From Erythrobacter sp. (lineage in GTDB: Bacteria; Pseudomonadota; Alphaproteobacteria; Sphingomonadales; Sphingomonadaceae): DNA of 64,000 nt. The stretch is from the NCBI RefSeq assembly GCF_035194505.1, contig NZ_CP136573.1, positions 1,240,001 to 1,304,000 of the forward strand, written 5' to 3'. The translations under genes and the position numbers were made by a program. The notes beneath the pieces are model-generated. The model did no database searches. It saw only the letters and a list, made by a program, of their open reading frames with translations, and had not been told where the DNA came from. This document shows positions 15,113 to 24,663 of this stretch, in pieces (positions within the stretch are counted from its first letter, which is position 1; every line of letters starts with the position of its first letter).

Positions 15113-17316
15113 GCAGCCCCGCCCCTGCGCAAGCTGAGCTTGGGCACCGCACCTGCCTCCAGCGCCCCGCCGCGCCCGGACAGCGACGGGTTGGTCATGA
15201 AATAGCGGTGGCAGTTGAACGGCTTGCCGTCGGCCACGACGCGCGAATAGGAGCCATCGGCATTGAGCCACCAGGATTGCTGGGTATCGAGCATATTGGC
15301 GAGCAGCACCTGCTGGAGCACCTGATCGTGCACCGTGCGATTGAGGATCGGGATCAGCGCCTCGACCCGGCGATCGAGATTGCGGCTCATCATGTCGGCC
15401 GAGGCGATATAGAGCGCCGCATGGGCGCTGGGCATGGCATGGCCATTGGCGAAGGCGTAGATACGGCTGTGTTCCAGGAAGCGGCCGATCACCGACTTGA
15501 CGCGGATATTCTCGGAAAGGCCCGCGACACCCGGGCGCAGGCAGCAGATGCCGCGCACAACCAGTTCCACCTGCACGCCCGCGCCCGAGGCGGCGTAGAG
15601 CCGGTCGATCACGCCTTCATCGGTCAGCTGGTTGCACTTCATCCAGATCGCCGCCGGACGGCCCGCCGCGGCATTGGCGATCTCGGCATCGATGCGCGAA
15701 TAGATCTCCTCGCGCAGATCGATCGGCGCGATGTGGATGCGTTCCAGCGCGTGCGGCTGGACATAGCCGGTGACGAAATTGAACATCTTGGCCGCATCGC
15801 GCCCGAGCTTGGGATCGGCGGTGAAGAACGAGAGATCGGTATAGATGCGCGCGGTGACGGGGTGATAATTACCCGTGCCGAAGTGGCAATAGGTGCGGAA
15901 GGACGCGCCCTCGCGCCGCACCACCATCGCCACCTTCGCGTGGGTCTTCCAGTCGGTGAAGCCGTAGATCACCTGCACGCCTGCACGTTCGAGCTTGCCC
16001 GCCCATTGCAGGTTCTGCTCTTCATCGAAGCGGGCCTTCAGCTCGACCACGGCAGTCACCGACTTGCCCGCCTCGGCCGCCTCGATCAGGGCGCCGATCA
16101 CCGCCGATTGCGAACCGGCGCGGTAGAGCGTCTGCTTGATCGCCACCACGTCCGGATCGGCGGCGGCCTGCCGGATGAAATCGACCACCACCTCGAAGCT
16201 TTCATAGGGGTGGTGGACGATGATGTCCTTCTCGCGGATGGCGGAGAAAGCATCGCCGTCATGCTCGCGGATGCGCTCGGGAAAGCGCGGGGAATAGGCT
16301 TCGAACTTCAAATCGGGGCGATCTTCGGCGACGATTTCGGCGAGGCCGTCGACCCCGATGATCCCGTCGGTCTTGATCACCGCGGCCTCGTTGATGCCGA
16401 GCTGGTCGAGCAGCAAGGCCTCGGCAGCGGGATCGAAATCCTCCTCCAGCTCAAGCTGGATCACCTGCCCGCGCCGCCGCCGCTGGATCGCGCTCCGGAA
16501 GGTGCGCACGAGGTCTTCGGCCTCTTCGGCAATCTCGATATCGCTGTCGCGCAGCACGCGGAACAAGCCGTCGCCCTGGATCGTGAAGCCGGGGAACAGG
16601 GCCTCGGCATAGCGCTGGATCAGGCTGGCGATCGAGATGTAGAGCGCCCCGCCCGCCCCGGTCTCGGCGCCCGTCACCTCGTCCGGCACGCGCACGAAGC
16701 GCGGCAGGGCGCTGGGGATCAGCACCATCTCGATGATCTGCTCGGCCGTCTCGTCCCGCGTCAGAGTGAACAGGAGCCCCATGCCCTCGTTCTGGACGAA
16801 GGGGAACGGGTGCGCGGGATCGAGAGCCTGCGGGGTAATGATCGGCAGAATCTCGTTGAGGAAGAAGGCCTTGAGCCACTTGTGCGCGGCCGGCTTCACG
16901 CGCTGTTCGTCAGCCACGTGAATATCGGCCGCCGCCAGCGCCTCGCGCAAGGTGCGCCACAGCTTCTGCTGGAGCTGCGACAATTCGACCAGCTTTTCAC
17001 GGATCGCGGCCAATTGCTGCGAGGGGCTGCGCCCGTCGATCGAGGGGGTCGCCAGCCCGCGCTGCACCTGGCCGACGAGGCCGGCGACGCGGATCATCAT
17101 GAATTCGTCGAGATTGCTGCCCGAAATCGACAGGAAGCGCAGGCGCTCAAGCAGCGGATAGGCCTCGTTCCCGGCCTCGGCCAGCACGCGCTGGTTGAAC
17201 TGGAGCCACGAAAGCTCGCGGTTGAAATAGGGCGATTCGTCCGGGCCAAGCTCGGCAAAGCCGGGGGCGCCCGAGGGATCGGGTCCGTCTTCGCTGATCG
17301 TCGGTGCGGTGCTCAT
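15109..17316 (-). CDS. ppk: Polyphosphate kinase 1
   Basis: A 735-residue PPK1 that reversibly makes polyphosphate from ATP. The N-domain begins with YFNRELSWLQFNQRVLAEA. The catalytic region includes RFDEEQNLQWAGKLERAGVQVIYG and the His-bearing YCHFGTGNYHPVTARIYTD, and AGLSENIRVKSVIGRFLEHSRI matches the second phospholipase-D-like half. Length is usual for the family. It is first in a two-gene operon with ppx, with an ATGA overlap. No Pho-box was recognised in the 72 bases between its start and the virB11 stop. Confidence 0.95.
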   Translation of the reverse strand: MSTAPTISEDGPDPSGAPGFAELGPDESPYFNRELSWLQFNQRVLAEAGNEAYPLLERLRFLSISGSNLDEFMMIRVAGLVGQVQRGLATPSIDGRSPSQQLAAIREKLVELSQLQQKLWRTLREALAAADIHVADEQRVKPAAHKWLKAFFLNEILPIITPQALDPAHPFPFVQNEGMGLLFTLTRDETAEQIIEMVLIPSALPRFVRVPDEVTGAETGAGGALYISIASLIQRYAEALFPGFTIQGDGLFRVLRDSDIEIAEEAEDLVRTFRSAIQRRRRGQVIQLELEEDFDPAAEALLLDQLGINEAAVIKTDGIIGVDGLAEIVAEDRPDLKFEAYSPRFPERIREHDGDAFSAIREKDIIVHHPYESFEVVVDFIRQAAADPDVVAIKQTLYRAGSQSAVIGALIEAAEAGKSVTAVVELKARFDEEQNLQWAGKLERAGVQVIYGFTDWKTHAKVAMVVRREGASFRTYCHFGTGNYHPVTARIYTDLSFFTADPKLGRDAAKMFNFVTGYVQPHALERIHIAPIDLREEIYSRIDAEIANAAAGRPAAIWMKCNQLTDEGVIDRLYAASGAGVQVELVVRGICCLRPGVAGLSENIRVKSVIGRFLEHSRIYAFANGHAMPSAHAALYIASADMMSRNLDRRVEALIPILNRTVHDQVLQQVLLANMLDTQQSWWLNADGSYSRVVADGKPFNCHRYFMTNPSLSGRGGALEAGAVPKLSLRRGGAA

Positions 17317-17388
17317 CGCTGTCCTGTTACGCCGGGCGGGTGCCTGTTATCGCGTGGACTTCAGATGTAAATCACCAAGCCGCGCGTG

Positions 17389-18396
17389 TCACAACAAATC
17401 CCGGCTTTGCGCGATGCCGGTGATGGTTCGCTTGCCATTGGCATCGCGCCCAAGCTGCACAATCACGTCGATCACGCTCGCGGCATAGGCGATGGTATCG
17501 CTGCGGGTGAGGCCGATGCCGGTCTGCATCACCATCAGCGCCAACTGCTCCAGCGCGCCGCGCATCGAATTGGCGTGGATGGTGGAGAAGCTGCCCGGGT
17601 GCCCGGTGTTGATCGCGCGCAGGAAACTGACGCTTTCGCTGCCGCGCAATTCGCCCAGCACGATCCGGTCGGGGCGCAGGCGCAAGGCGGCTTGCAGCAA
17701 TTCGTTGGCGGTGACCTTGGCCTCGCCCAACTCGCCCTTCACCGCGACCAGACCCACGGCATTGGCGCCGGGGAACTTCAGCTCGGGCGTATCTTCCACC
17801 AGCACCACCCGCTCGGCTTCGGGGATTTCGCCGAGCATCGCGTTGAGGAAGGTCGTCTTGCCGGTGCTGGTGCCGCCCGAGATCAAGATCGTGCGGCGGG
17901 CAGCAATCGCGGCACGCAGATAGGCGATCGGCGCAGCGGCGGGATCGGGCATGACCGGATCGGGCGCGGCCAGCAGCGGCCCTGCGTCATAGGCATCGAG
18001 CGGCAGATCGAGCCGGCGGTGGCGGCGGATCGCCATCACCCAGTGCTGGCGCGCAGCCGGCGGACCGCAGAACTGCACGCGCGCGCCGTCCGGCAAGGTG
18101 GCGCCGAGCAAGGGATGTTCGCGGTTGATCCCCTGATGCGAGACCCGCGCCACCTGTTCGGCAAGGCGCTGCACCAGCCGGTCGTCGATCTCGGGGGTCT
18201 CGATGCGCTGCATCCCCGGGTGGGCGGCATCCTCGATCCACACCTCGCCCGGGCGATTGACCATGATCTCGGTCACCGTGTCGCGATCAAGCCAGCGACG
18301 GAAGGGCGCAAGATAGGCGTCGAGATAGACCGAGCGCTCCGCGCTCAGCGGCACGGAACCGTCCTCGCTGCCCAGCCGGTGGATATCCGCGCTCAT
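17389..18396 (-). CDS. virB11: Type IV secretion ATPase VirB11
   Basis: A 335-residue hexameric traffic ATPase located at the cytoplasmic face of a type IV secretion system. Walker A is GGTSTGKTT around residues 174-182. The Asp box is VVLVEDTPELKF, the His box is NTGHPGSFSTIHANS, and there is an N-terminal domain with EIMVNRPGEVWIED. It is the last gene of the virB operon, eight bases after virB10. The C-terminus (ITGIAQSRDLL) is standard. No accompanying VirD4 coupling protein is visible in the window. Confidence 0.93.
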   Translation of the reverse strand: MSADIHRLGSEDGSVPLSAERSVYLDAYLAPFRRWLDRDTVTEIMVNRPGEVWIEDAAHPGMQRIETPEIDDRLVQRLAEQVARVSHQGINREHPLLGATLPDGARVQFCGPPAARQHWVMAIRRHRRLDLPLDAYDAGPLLAAPDPVMPDPAAAPIAYLRAAIAARRTILISGGTSTGKTTFLNAMLGEIPEAERVVLVEDTPELKFPGANAVGLVAVKGELGEAKVTANELLQAALRLRPDRIVLGELRGSESVSFLRAINTGHPGSFSTIHANSMRGALEQLALMVMQTGIGLTRSDTIAYAASVIDVIVQLGRDANGKRTITGIAQSRDLL

Positions 18397-18404
18397 CGTG
18401 CCGC

Positions 18405-19538
18405 TCAGCGGGCGACCGAGCTGAAATCGAGATCGCGCGCGGTAAACACGCGGATCGGCTCGCCCATGCGCACGCGGATGGTGGGGCTGATCTGGCCTTG
18501 CGATTGCACCGCCGAGTTGGCCGCGCCCTGCGCGCCGCCCGCGACGATCACGCCGCCCACGCCGCCGGTCGCCAGCGCGCCGAGGCCGCCGACGACGGAC
18601 AGGAGCAGGCCCGAACCGAAGCGCTTGAAGAAGTGGCTGTTGACGTCGCCCTCCAGCCCCGTGGTCCCGTCAAAGGCAATCGCGGGCGAGGCAAGGCTGA
18701 CCGAGACGCCATCGGGCCGGATCAGCCGCGTCCAGATCACATAGGCGCGGCGTTGGCCCTGCTGCACCCCGGCCTGATACTGGCCGATCAGGCGCGAGGA
18801 GCGCGGCACGAGAATGCGCTTGCCATCGAAGCTCTTCACATCCTGGCTCACCACCGCGCGGACATAGCCCGGCACATCGGTGTTGATCGCGGTTTCGAGG
18901 ATCGCGGGGATCAGCGTGCCTTCGGTGATGGTGGTCGAGGGGTTGACCATGCTGCGCGCCGTCGCCGGACCGCCGCCGACCCCGCCGATGCGTGCGGCAA
19001 AGTCGCCCGCGCTGCCGCCTCCGCCCGTAGCGGGCGCGGTGCCGGCCGCCGGAGCAGGCACGCCGGTCGCCTCGGCAAAGCGCGAACCCCGCGCCGAACT
19101 GCCGTCGAACACCAGCTGCGGGCTGGCATAGGGGTTGGTCGCAGGCATCCCGGCAACGCCCGGCTGCACTGCATAGACCGGCGCGGGCGCAGCCACGGGG
19201 GCAACGGTCGGATCGACCGGCGGCGCCAGCGGCACCGGCGGCGCGACCGGCACCGGCGCGGGCTGCGCGGCGGCGACCTGCGGATTGCCCACCCCTTGCG
19301 GATCGGGCAGGCGCGCGGAATTCATCGCCCAGAAGGTGACAGCGCCAATCCCCGCCACCAGCGCAACGCCGGCAGCGAGCCCAAGCCCGTCACTCCCGCC
19401 ACGCCTTTCGGTGATCGCGGGAAAGGCGGCGCGGCTGGCGAGATCGATGATTTCGGCCGATTCCTGCTCGCGCGGATCGCCGTTCCCGGCAGACCCGGCC
19501 TCGCCCTTCTTGGGCGGCAGACGCATGGCAAGGCGCAT
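18405..19538 (-). CDS. virB10: Type IV secretion core protein VirB10
   Basis: A 377-residue bitopic protein that spans from the inner membrane to the outer-membrane core. A short basic N-terminus is followed by one transmembrane helix around residues 52-70 (LAAGVALVAGIGAVTFWA). A long Pro/Ala-rich periplasmic linker (residues ~75-150) and a C-terminal TrbI/VirB10 domain with GTLIPAILETAINTDVPGY and RILVPRSSRLIGQY complete it. The two possible starts (Met1 and Met5) differ by four residues. It is placed between virB9 (37 bases upstream) and virB11. Confidence 0.92.
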   Translation of the reverse strand: MRLAMRLPPKKGEAGSAGNGDPREQESAEIIDLASRAAFPAITERRGGSDGLGLAAGVALVAGIGAVTFWAMNSARLPDPQGVGNPQVAAAQPAPVPVAPPVPLAPPVDPTVAPVAAPAPVYAVQPGVAGMPATNPYASPQLVFDGSSARGSRFAEATGVPAPAAGTAPATGGGGSAGDFAARIGGVGGGPATARSMVNPSTTITEGTLIPAILETAINTDVPGYVRAVVSQDVKSFDGKRILVPRSSRLIGQYQAGVQQGQRRAYVIWTRLIRPDGVSVSLASPAIAFDGTTGLEGDVNSHFFKRFGSGLLLSVVGGLGALATGGVGGVIVAGGAQGAANSAVQSQGQISPTIRVRMGEPIRVFTARDLDFSSVAR

Positions 19539-19575
19539 CAGACAAACTCCCTTTGCAGACGGCGGCAGGCGGGGC

Positions 19576-20397
19576 TCATTTCGCCCCCTTCTTGCGCGGG
19601 CCGGAGAGCCCGGCGCTGTGCGCAGCGGGCGCAGCCGGGCCGGTGTTGGTGAGGGTCGCCGTGTCGCGACCCGAGCGCAGGATCAACTGCGGCGGCACGC
19701 CGTCGACCACCACGGTCTCGCCCCGCACAGTGAAATTGACCGGCCCTTCCTCGCCGTCCTCGTTGGTGACGAGGATCGCCGGGATCGCGGTACCGGCGGG
19801 CCAGGTGAGGAACACCGCCTCGCCATCGTCGAAGGTCTTGGCGGGCAGCAGCGCGGGCGTGCCGGCACTGGCCCATTCAAAGTTGATCCGCGCGGGATCG
19901 ACCACCGCGTACGGATCCTTCGCGGCGGCAAGTTCGGCCGGATCGGCCTTGGCGCGCAGGGCTTCGGCCTCGGCCTCGGCAGCGGCGGCAAGCCGCGCTT
20001 CCTCGGCGGCCTTCTCCAACTCGGGATAGCGGAATTGCAGCACATAAAGCGCGGCATTGCGCGGCGAGGCGACGAGATCGAACAGGTAGGTGCGCTTGTC
20101 GGTCACCACCGTCATGTTGGTGCGCGCGGCAGGCGCCAGCGGCTTCACGAAAAGGATCGTCTGCGCCTTGTTGGGCTGCACCTGCCAGGCCGTGCTGTCA
20201 CCGATCGCGACATTCTCGATCATCTCGTCGGGCGCGAACTTGATGGTGGTCTGCACCAGCACCTTGCCGTCGATCCGCACCACAGCGGCCTCGTCATAGA
20301 CGCGGGTCTGGATGCGCGCGTCACCGGCTAGCACGGGGCTCGCCAGCGCCAGCGCGGCAGCGGAAAGGATCAGCCCGAAACGGCTGGAGCGGGTCAT
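19576..20397 (-). CDS. virB9: Type IV secretion outer-membrane complex protein VirB9
   Basis: A 273-residue periplasmic protein of the VirB9/CagX/TrbG family. It has an N-terminal signal peptide (LILSAAALALASPVLAGD). The N-terminal half shows RIQTRVYDEAAVVRIDG and MTVVTDKRTYLFDLVAS, and the C-terminal VirB9 domain includes VNFEWASAGTPALLP-type residues and DDGEAVFLTWPAGT. An Ala/Glu-rich helical stretch (EAARLAAAAEAEAEA region, ~135-155) separates them. Its ATG overlaps the virB6 stop (ATGA). In other systems VirB7 anchors VirB9; no virB7 is seen here. Confidence 0.88.
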   Translation of the reverse strand: MTRSSRFGLILSAAALALASPVLAGDARIQTRVYDEAAVVRIDGKVLVQTTIKFAPDEMIENVAIGDSTAWQVQPNKAQTILFVKPLAPAARTNMTVVTDKRTYLFDLVASPRNAALYVLQFRYPELEKAAEEARLAAAAEAEAEALRAKADPAELAAAKDPYAVVDPARINFEWASAGTPALLPAKTFDDGEAVFLTWPAGTAIPAILVTNEDGEEGPVNFTVRGETVVVDGVPPQLILRSGRDTATLTNTGPAAPAAHSAGLSGPRKKGAK

Positions 20398-21608
20398 TGA
20401 TAGGTCTCCGAAGGGGGAACGGCGGCAGGCGCAGGCGCGGGGGCAGCACTGCCAGCCGAGCGGAAGCGGTTGCCGATCCCGCGTGTGCGCGAGGTGGCGG
20501 CGGGAGCGAAGGGCGCGGCCTGTCCGGCACCATCACCCGTGGCATAGATCCGGGTCTCGCGCGTGGCACCTGCCGGGCCGGTGTCATTGGCGGCGGTGAC
20601 CACCTGCGCCGGCGCGACATCGACCCGGCGCGCGCCCGCGCCAAGGCCAGCCGCAGCAGGCGCCACAGCGGTGCTGCGCGGAGCCATGCCGACGGTGGCG
20701 GCAGGCGCGGCGATCATCCGACCCGCATCGCCCGCACGGCTGCGCGCGGACTTGTCCGGCACCAGCCCGAACACCTGCCAGCCCGACACCATCACGCCCG
20801 AAACCACCAACGCCAGCAGCATCAGCGCCATATGCACCGCGCCGATCAGGAAGAAGGCCATTGCCGCGTTCTGGTCGATCTGCCCCGGCACCTTCACCAG
20901 CGCCGCGAGCACCGGCACCGAAAGTTCGAGCATGATCGATCCGCCCAGCACCGCAAACAGTGGCGCCAGTGCCATCATCGCCAGCCCCTTGAGCCAGCCG
21001 GTGAACAGCCCGCGCGTGCCCTCGAACAGCGCCAGCACCACGAAGATCGGGCCGACGGCAAGCAGCAGCGCCAGCGCGATCCGCGCGGTCACCAACAGGC
21101 CCACCGTGCCGAGCAACAGCAGCATCGCCCCCAGCCACATCATCCCGCGCGGCGAGAAGGCGCTGATATCCTTGGTGTCGCCGCTCGCTTTCTGGATCGC
21201 GGCGAAGACCACATCGAGCTTCTGCGCGAACACCGCCGTGGCGCTTTCGCCCTGCACCCCGGTCAGCACGCCCGCGACCTGATCCGGCCCGCCGATGAAG
21301 AGGTTGTAGAACACGGCCGAGAAGGCGACGAAGCTGGTGGCGAAGGTCAAAACCAGCCCCAGCGTCATCATCTTGGGCAGCAGCGCGCGCACCGAGAGAT
21401 TGGCGCGCCCAAGCATCAGCGAGATACCGAAGAACGCGACGTAAAGCCCCAGCAGGATCGTCAGCGCGAAGGCCAGCTGGCCATCGGTGCCGAACAGGCG
21501 GTTGAAGGCCTGCTCGCTCATCCCGCTGGCAATGCAATCGACCGCAGTGAGCGCGGCGGAGACGCCGGTGCCCATCGCCTCTGCGGCCATATCGCAGGTG
21601 GTGCTCAT
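20394..21608 (-). CDS. virB6: Type IV secretion inner-membrane channel protein VirB6
   Basis: A 404-residue polytopic protein. The N-terminal half has five to six hydrophobic helices (AFALTILLGLYVAFFGIS, MMTLGLVLTFATSFVAF, LGAMLLLLGTVGLLV, LALLLAVGPIFVVLALF, FFLIGAVHMALMLLALV). The segment ALLLAVGPIFVVLALFEGTR is a VirB6/TrbL hallmark. The C-terminal ~110 residues form a soluble, Ala/Pro-rich tail. The start at 21608 overlaps the virB4 stop (ATGA); a longer start 15 bases upstream is less likely. In the operon it passes directly to virB9, without virB7 or virB8. Confidence 0.88.
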   Translation of the reverse strand: MSTTCDMAAEAMGTGVSAALTAVDCIASGMSEQAFNRLFGTDGQLAFALTILLGLYVAFFGISLMLGRANLSVRALLPKMMTLGLVLTFATSFVAFSAVFYNLFIGGPDQVAGVLTGVQGESATAVFAQKLDVVFAAIQKASGDTKDISAFSPRGMMWLGAMLLLLGTVGLLVTARIALALLLAVGPIFVVLALFEGTRGLFTGWLKGLAMMALAPLFAVLGGSIMLELSVPVLAALVKVPGQIDQNAAMAFFLIGAVHMALMLLALVVSGVMVSGWQVFGLVPDKSARSRAGDAGRMIAAPAATVGMAPRSTAVAPAAAGLGAGARRVDVAPAQVVTAANDTGPAGATRETRIYATGDGAGQAAPFAPAATSRTRGIGNRFRSAGSAAPAPAPAAVPPSETYQ

Positions 21609-24034
21609 TCGGCGGCCTGCCACACGGGCTGGCCATCGGCATCCACCGCCGCCCCATCAGGCCATGCGCGGCCCGTAAGCGCCGGGAACCACGCCGCAGG
21701 CTCGTCGCCCACCGCCTCGCGCAGCAGATCGAGCCGCCGCACCGCACTCTCGCGGCCCGAAAGAATGGTCAGCACCTCGGGCGCGCCCGACAGATCGAGC
21801 CGCACGACGACGCTCGCATCGGGCTGGCGCACGAGGAAGCAGCGGCTGTGCGCGGGGAGCGAGCGGATCAGCGCGAATTCGTGGCTCGTGAGGCCGAAGC
21901 CGTCGCAGTAATCCTCAGGACGCGCGCGCGAATTGGGCATGAACACCATGGTCGCGGTCTGCTCGACCAGCGCAGTGGAGATGCGGCTGTCCAATGCATC
22001 GCGCGCCGACTGTGTGGCAAAGCCCACCAGTGCGTTCCTTTTGCGCAGCGTCTTCAGCCAGTCGCGGATGCGCGCGGCAAACACCTCGTCGTCGAGCGCC
22101 TTCCAGCCCTCGTCGATCAGGATCATGGTCGGCTGCCCGTCCAGCCGCTCGTCGATGCGGTGGAAGAGATACATCATCGTGGGCGTGCGCAGGCGCGGAT
22201 TTTCGAGCAGCGCGGTCATGTCGAAGCCCATCACGCGGGTCGCGAGATCGAGCTTGTCCTGCGCATTGTCGAACAGCCAGGCGTGCTCGCCCTCACCGAT
22301 CCACGCGGCCAGCCGGTCCGCCAGATCGCCCGGCGTCGGGCGGCGGGTGCCCGCCAGCAGCTCCTTGAAGTGCTTGAGGCGCCGGAGCGAGGGATCATTG
22401 GCATAGGTCGCATCGACCGCAGCGCTGATGGTCGCGAACTCTTCCGGCCCCTCCGCCTTGAGCAGCACGCCGAGCCAGTCGCGCAGGAAGGCGCGGTTGG
22501 CGGGCGTATCGGGCAGGCTCAAGGGGTTGAAGCCGGTCGGCGCGCCGGGCGCGATCCGGTCATAACGCCCGCCGATGCCGCGAATGAACAGCTCCGCGCC
22601 GCGATCCTTGTCGAACAGGATGGTGCGCGGTTTGAACTTCTGCGCCTGCGCGGCAAGGAAGTTCATCACCACGGTCTTGCCCGAACCCGAAGGGCCGATG
22701 ACGGAGAAGTTGCCGAGATCGCCGTGGTGGAAGTTGAAGAAGAACGGCGTGGCGCTGGTGGTCTCCAGCAGCGTCACGGCATCACCCCAGTGATTGCCGC
22801 TCGCCTGCCCCAGGGCAAAGCCGTGGAAGCTGCCGAAGCCCGCCATATTGGCCGAGGAAATCAGCGCGCGGCGGACGATGTATTCCTCGTTGCCGGGGAA
22901 TTGCGCCCAGAAGGCGGGTTCGAGATTGGTGTCCTCGCGCACCGCAATCGCGCCGGTATCGGCGAGCGCCGCCGCGCAGGCTGCCACCGCATCGTCCAAT
23001 CGCGGCAGCGTCGTCTCGCGCACCAGCACAGTGAGGTGGTGATCGCCAAAGCCGACCGCGCCATTGCCCAGTGCATCGCGTGCAGACAGCATGTCGGCAC
23101 GTTCGGCCGCTGCCTCCTCGTCTACCGAGCGCGAACGCCTGAGGGCGAGATCGATCCGCTCCTTGGCCGTGGTCCGCTCGTTGGGGGCGTAGCTTTCGGT
23201 CACCACCATCTCGAACGGCAGGCGCAGGATATTGTCTAGCAGCCCCGGCGAGGTCGCCTCGGGATAGTCCTTGAGGCCCAGAATGGCGGCGAAATCGGGC
23301 GCGGCTGACCCGCGCAGTTCCATCGCATCGAGCCCGAAAGAGGCGCGGCGATAGGGCAGCATATGGCCGATATCGGTTTCGGGCGTCGGGCGGCGCACGG
23401 GGCGCATTTCGCCATTATAGAGCGCCGAGAGCAGCTCCAGCATCTCCGAATTGGTGCCGCTGCTGCCTGCGGCCTGATAATCGCCCAGCACCGCTGCGCC
23501 GTAATTCTGCAAGCTGGCGACAAGGCCGCTCACGGCCGCCTTGAGGCTGCGCAGATCCTTGGGATCGGCCTCGGGCTCTTCAGCCGTGCTGCGCGCAAAC
23601 ATCTTCGACAGCCGCTCGGGCAGACCGGTCTTGCCGCGCGCGGGGCGGCGGATAAGGGTGATGAACTGATCGTTGATGAACAGCGATCCGCCCGCCAGCC
23701 GCTGCTTCCAGCGCGCATCGATATGCCGGCTGAGCGCGTCGGGGAATTCGGCATCGAGTTCCACCTCCACCCGGCGGCGGATGACGTGGTGATACATCAC
23801 AAAGCGCGCATCGAGCGTGCTGCGCAGCATCACCTCGCGGGTCGCTGCGTGAGCGTTGAGAGCGCCGGAATCCTCGGTCTCGAACAACAGGCCGGGCACC
23901 TGGATCGCGCTCATCACCGAGCCATCGCGCAGCAGCACGGTGCTCTCGTCGATCAGGCGGGCATAGGGCAGGCGGTCGCCCACCTTGGCTTCCTTCGCGC
24001 TCCACGCGGCGGCGCCGATCCATTTACGGGGCAT
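21605..24034 (-). CDS. virB4: Type IV secretion ATPase VirB4
   Basis: An 809-residue energy-supplying ATPase of type IV secretion. The N-terminal VirB4/CagE domain includes YARLIDESTVLLRDGSVMSA. The C-terminal motor has Walker A IGPSGSGKTVVMNF around residue 445, Walker B PTMILIDEGWKALDD, and a family signature FATQSARDALDS shortly afterwards. It overlaps the end of virB3 by 11 bases. The length is normal. No virB5 follows; the next gene is virB6. Confidence 0.95.
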   Translation of the reverse strand: MPRKWIGAAAWSAKEAKVGDRLPYARLIDESTVLLRDGSVMSAIQVPGLLFETEDSGALNAHAATREVMLRSTLDARFVMYHHVIRRRVEVELDAEFPDALSRHIDARWKQRLAGGSLFINDQFITLIRRPARGKTGLPERLSKMFARSTAEEPEADPKDLRSLKAAVSGLVASLQNYGAAVLGDYQAAGSSGTNSEMLELLSALYNGEMRPVRRPTPETDIGHMLPYRRASFGLDAMELRGSAAPDFAAILGLKDYPEATSPGLLDNILRLPFEMVVTESYAPNERTTAKERIDLALRRSRSVDEEAAAERADMLSARDALGNGAVGFGDHHLTVLVRETTLPRLDDAVAACAAALADTGAIAVREDTNLEPAFWAQFPGNEEYIVRRALISSANMAGFGSFHGFALGQASGNHWGDAVTLLETTSATPFFFNFHHGDLGNFSVIGPSGSGKTVVMNFLAAQAQKFKPRTILFDKDRGAELFIRGIGGRYDRIAPGAPTGFNPLSLPDTPANRAFLRDWLGVLLKAEGPEEFATISAAVDATYANDPSLRRLKHFKELLAGTRRPTPGDLADRLAAWIGEGEHAWLFDNAQDKLDLATRVMGFDMTALLENPRLRTPTMMYLFHRIDERLDGQPTMILIDEGWKALDDEVFAARIRDWLKTLRKRNALVGFATQSARDALDSRISTALVEQTATMVFMPNSRARPEDYCDGFGLTSHEFALIRSLPAHSRCFLVRQPDASVVVRLDLSGAPEVLTILSGRESAVRRLDLLREAVGDEPAAWFPALTGRAWPDGAAVDADGQPVWQAAE

Positions 24035-24308
24035 AGGAATTGCACCCCCAGCGCTTGAAATTGGGCACGCGCGGACATTTGGAGACCTTGGTGATCCACA
24101 GGTCGAAAATGCGCGGCTCGCGCAAGGACGCGAAGTAGCCGATCACGTGCATCACCAGCGGCACCGGAATGATCCAGAAGCTTTTGAGCATCAGGAAGGC
24201 GATCGTCGTCACCATCAGGTTGATGATGAAGAAGTTCATCGTCACGCCCGCAAACATCTGCGGACGGGTGAGCGCGCGGTGCACCGGATGGCGGACGAGC
24301 TCGCTCAT
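24024..24308 (-). CDS. virB3: Type IV secretion protein VirB3
   Basis: A 94-residue small inner-membrane protein. It begins with VRHPVHRALTRPQMFAGV, matching the VirB3 N-terminus (HPLFKGLTRPxMxxGV). Two membrane helices follow (FFIINLMVTTIAFLML and WIIPVPLVMHVIGYFASL) and then REPRIFDLW, another family motif. It starts four bases after the virB2 stop and overlaps virB4 by 11 bases. Confidence 0.92.
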   Translation of the reverse strand: MSELVRHPVHRALTRPQMFAGVTMNFFIINLMVTTIAFLMLKSFWIIPVPLVMHVIGYFASLREPRIFDLWITKVSKCPRVPNFKRWGCNSYAP

Positions 24309-24312
24309 GGCC

Positions 24313-24633
24313 CTATCCGGCAGCCGACTGGATGCCGGCGACGATGGTGGTCGCGCCGAACAGGATGAAGACGCCGATGATAACGGTCGCGCCGAAGCGC
24401 CAGTTCATCCGGCCGGTGAGCATCATGAAGCCGATCGCGGCCACCGCCATGACGGCCACCGTGGTCGCCACGGTGCCCAGCAAGGTGCCCTGCAGCCACA
24501 GGAGCGCATTGTTGATCGGGCCGGAGCCGGCCGGATCGGCGGTCTGCGCCATGGCCGCGGCAGGCGCGAGCGCGAGGGTGAGAACGGCAGCCATACGGGC
24601 AGGCAAACGGAGCAGCGACATCATTTCCTTCAT
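24313..24633 (-). CDS. virB2: Type IV secretion pilin VirB2
   Basis: A 106-residue pilin precursor. It has a signal peptide (RMAAVLTLALAPAAAMAQT), then a mature part with two hydrophobic helices (WLQGTLLGTVATTVAVMAVAAIG and FGATVIIGVFILFGATTIVAG) joined by a short loop with GRMNWRF. This is typical of the TrbC/VirB2 family. The position between virB1 and virB3 agrees. Confidence 0.9.
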   Translation of the reverse strand: MKEMMSLLRLPARMAAVLTLALAPAAAMAQTADPAGSGPINNALLWLQGTLLGTVATTVAVMAVAAIGFMMLTGRMNWRFGATVIIGVFILFGATTIVAGIQSAAG

Positions 24634-24663
24634 GGTACTTTCACGTCTCGCACGTGCCCCCGC

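Noticed and set aside
15208..17370. A 720-codon plus-strand frame opposite ppk
   Set aside because: No motif, His/Arg/Asp-rich antisense composition; ppk on the other strand is complete.
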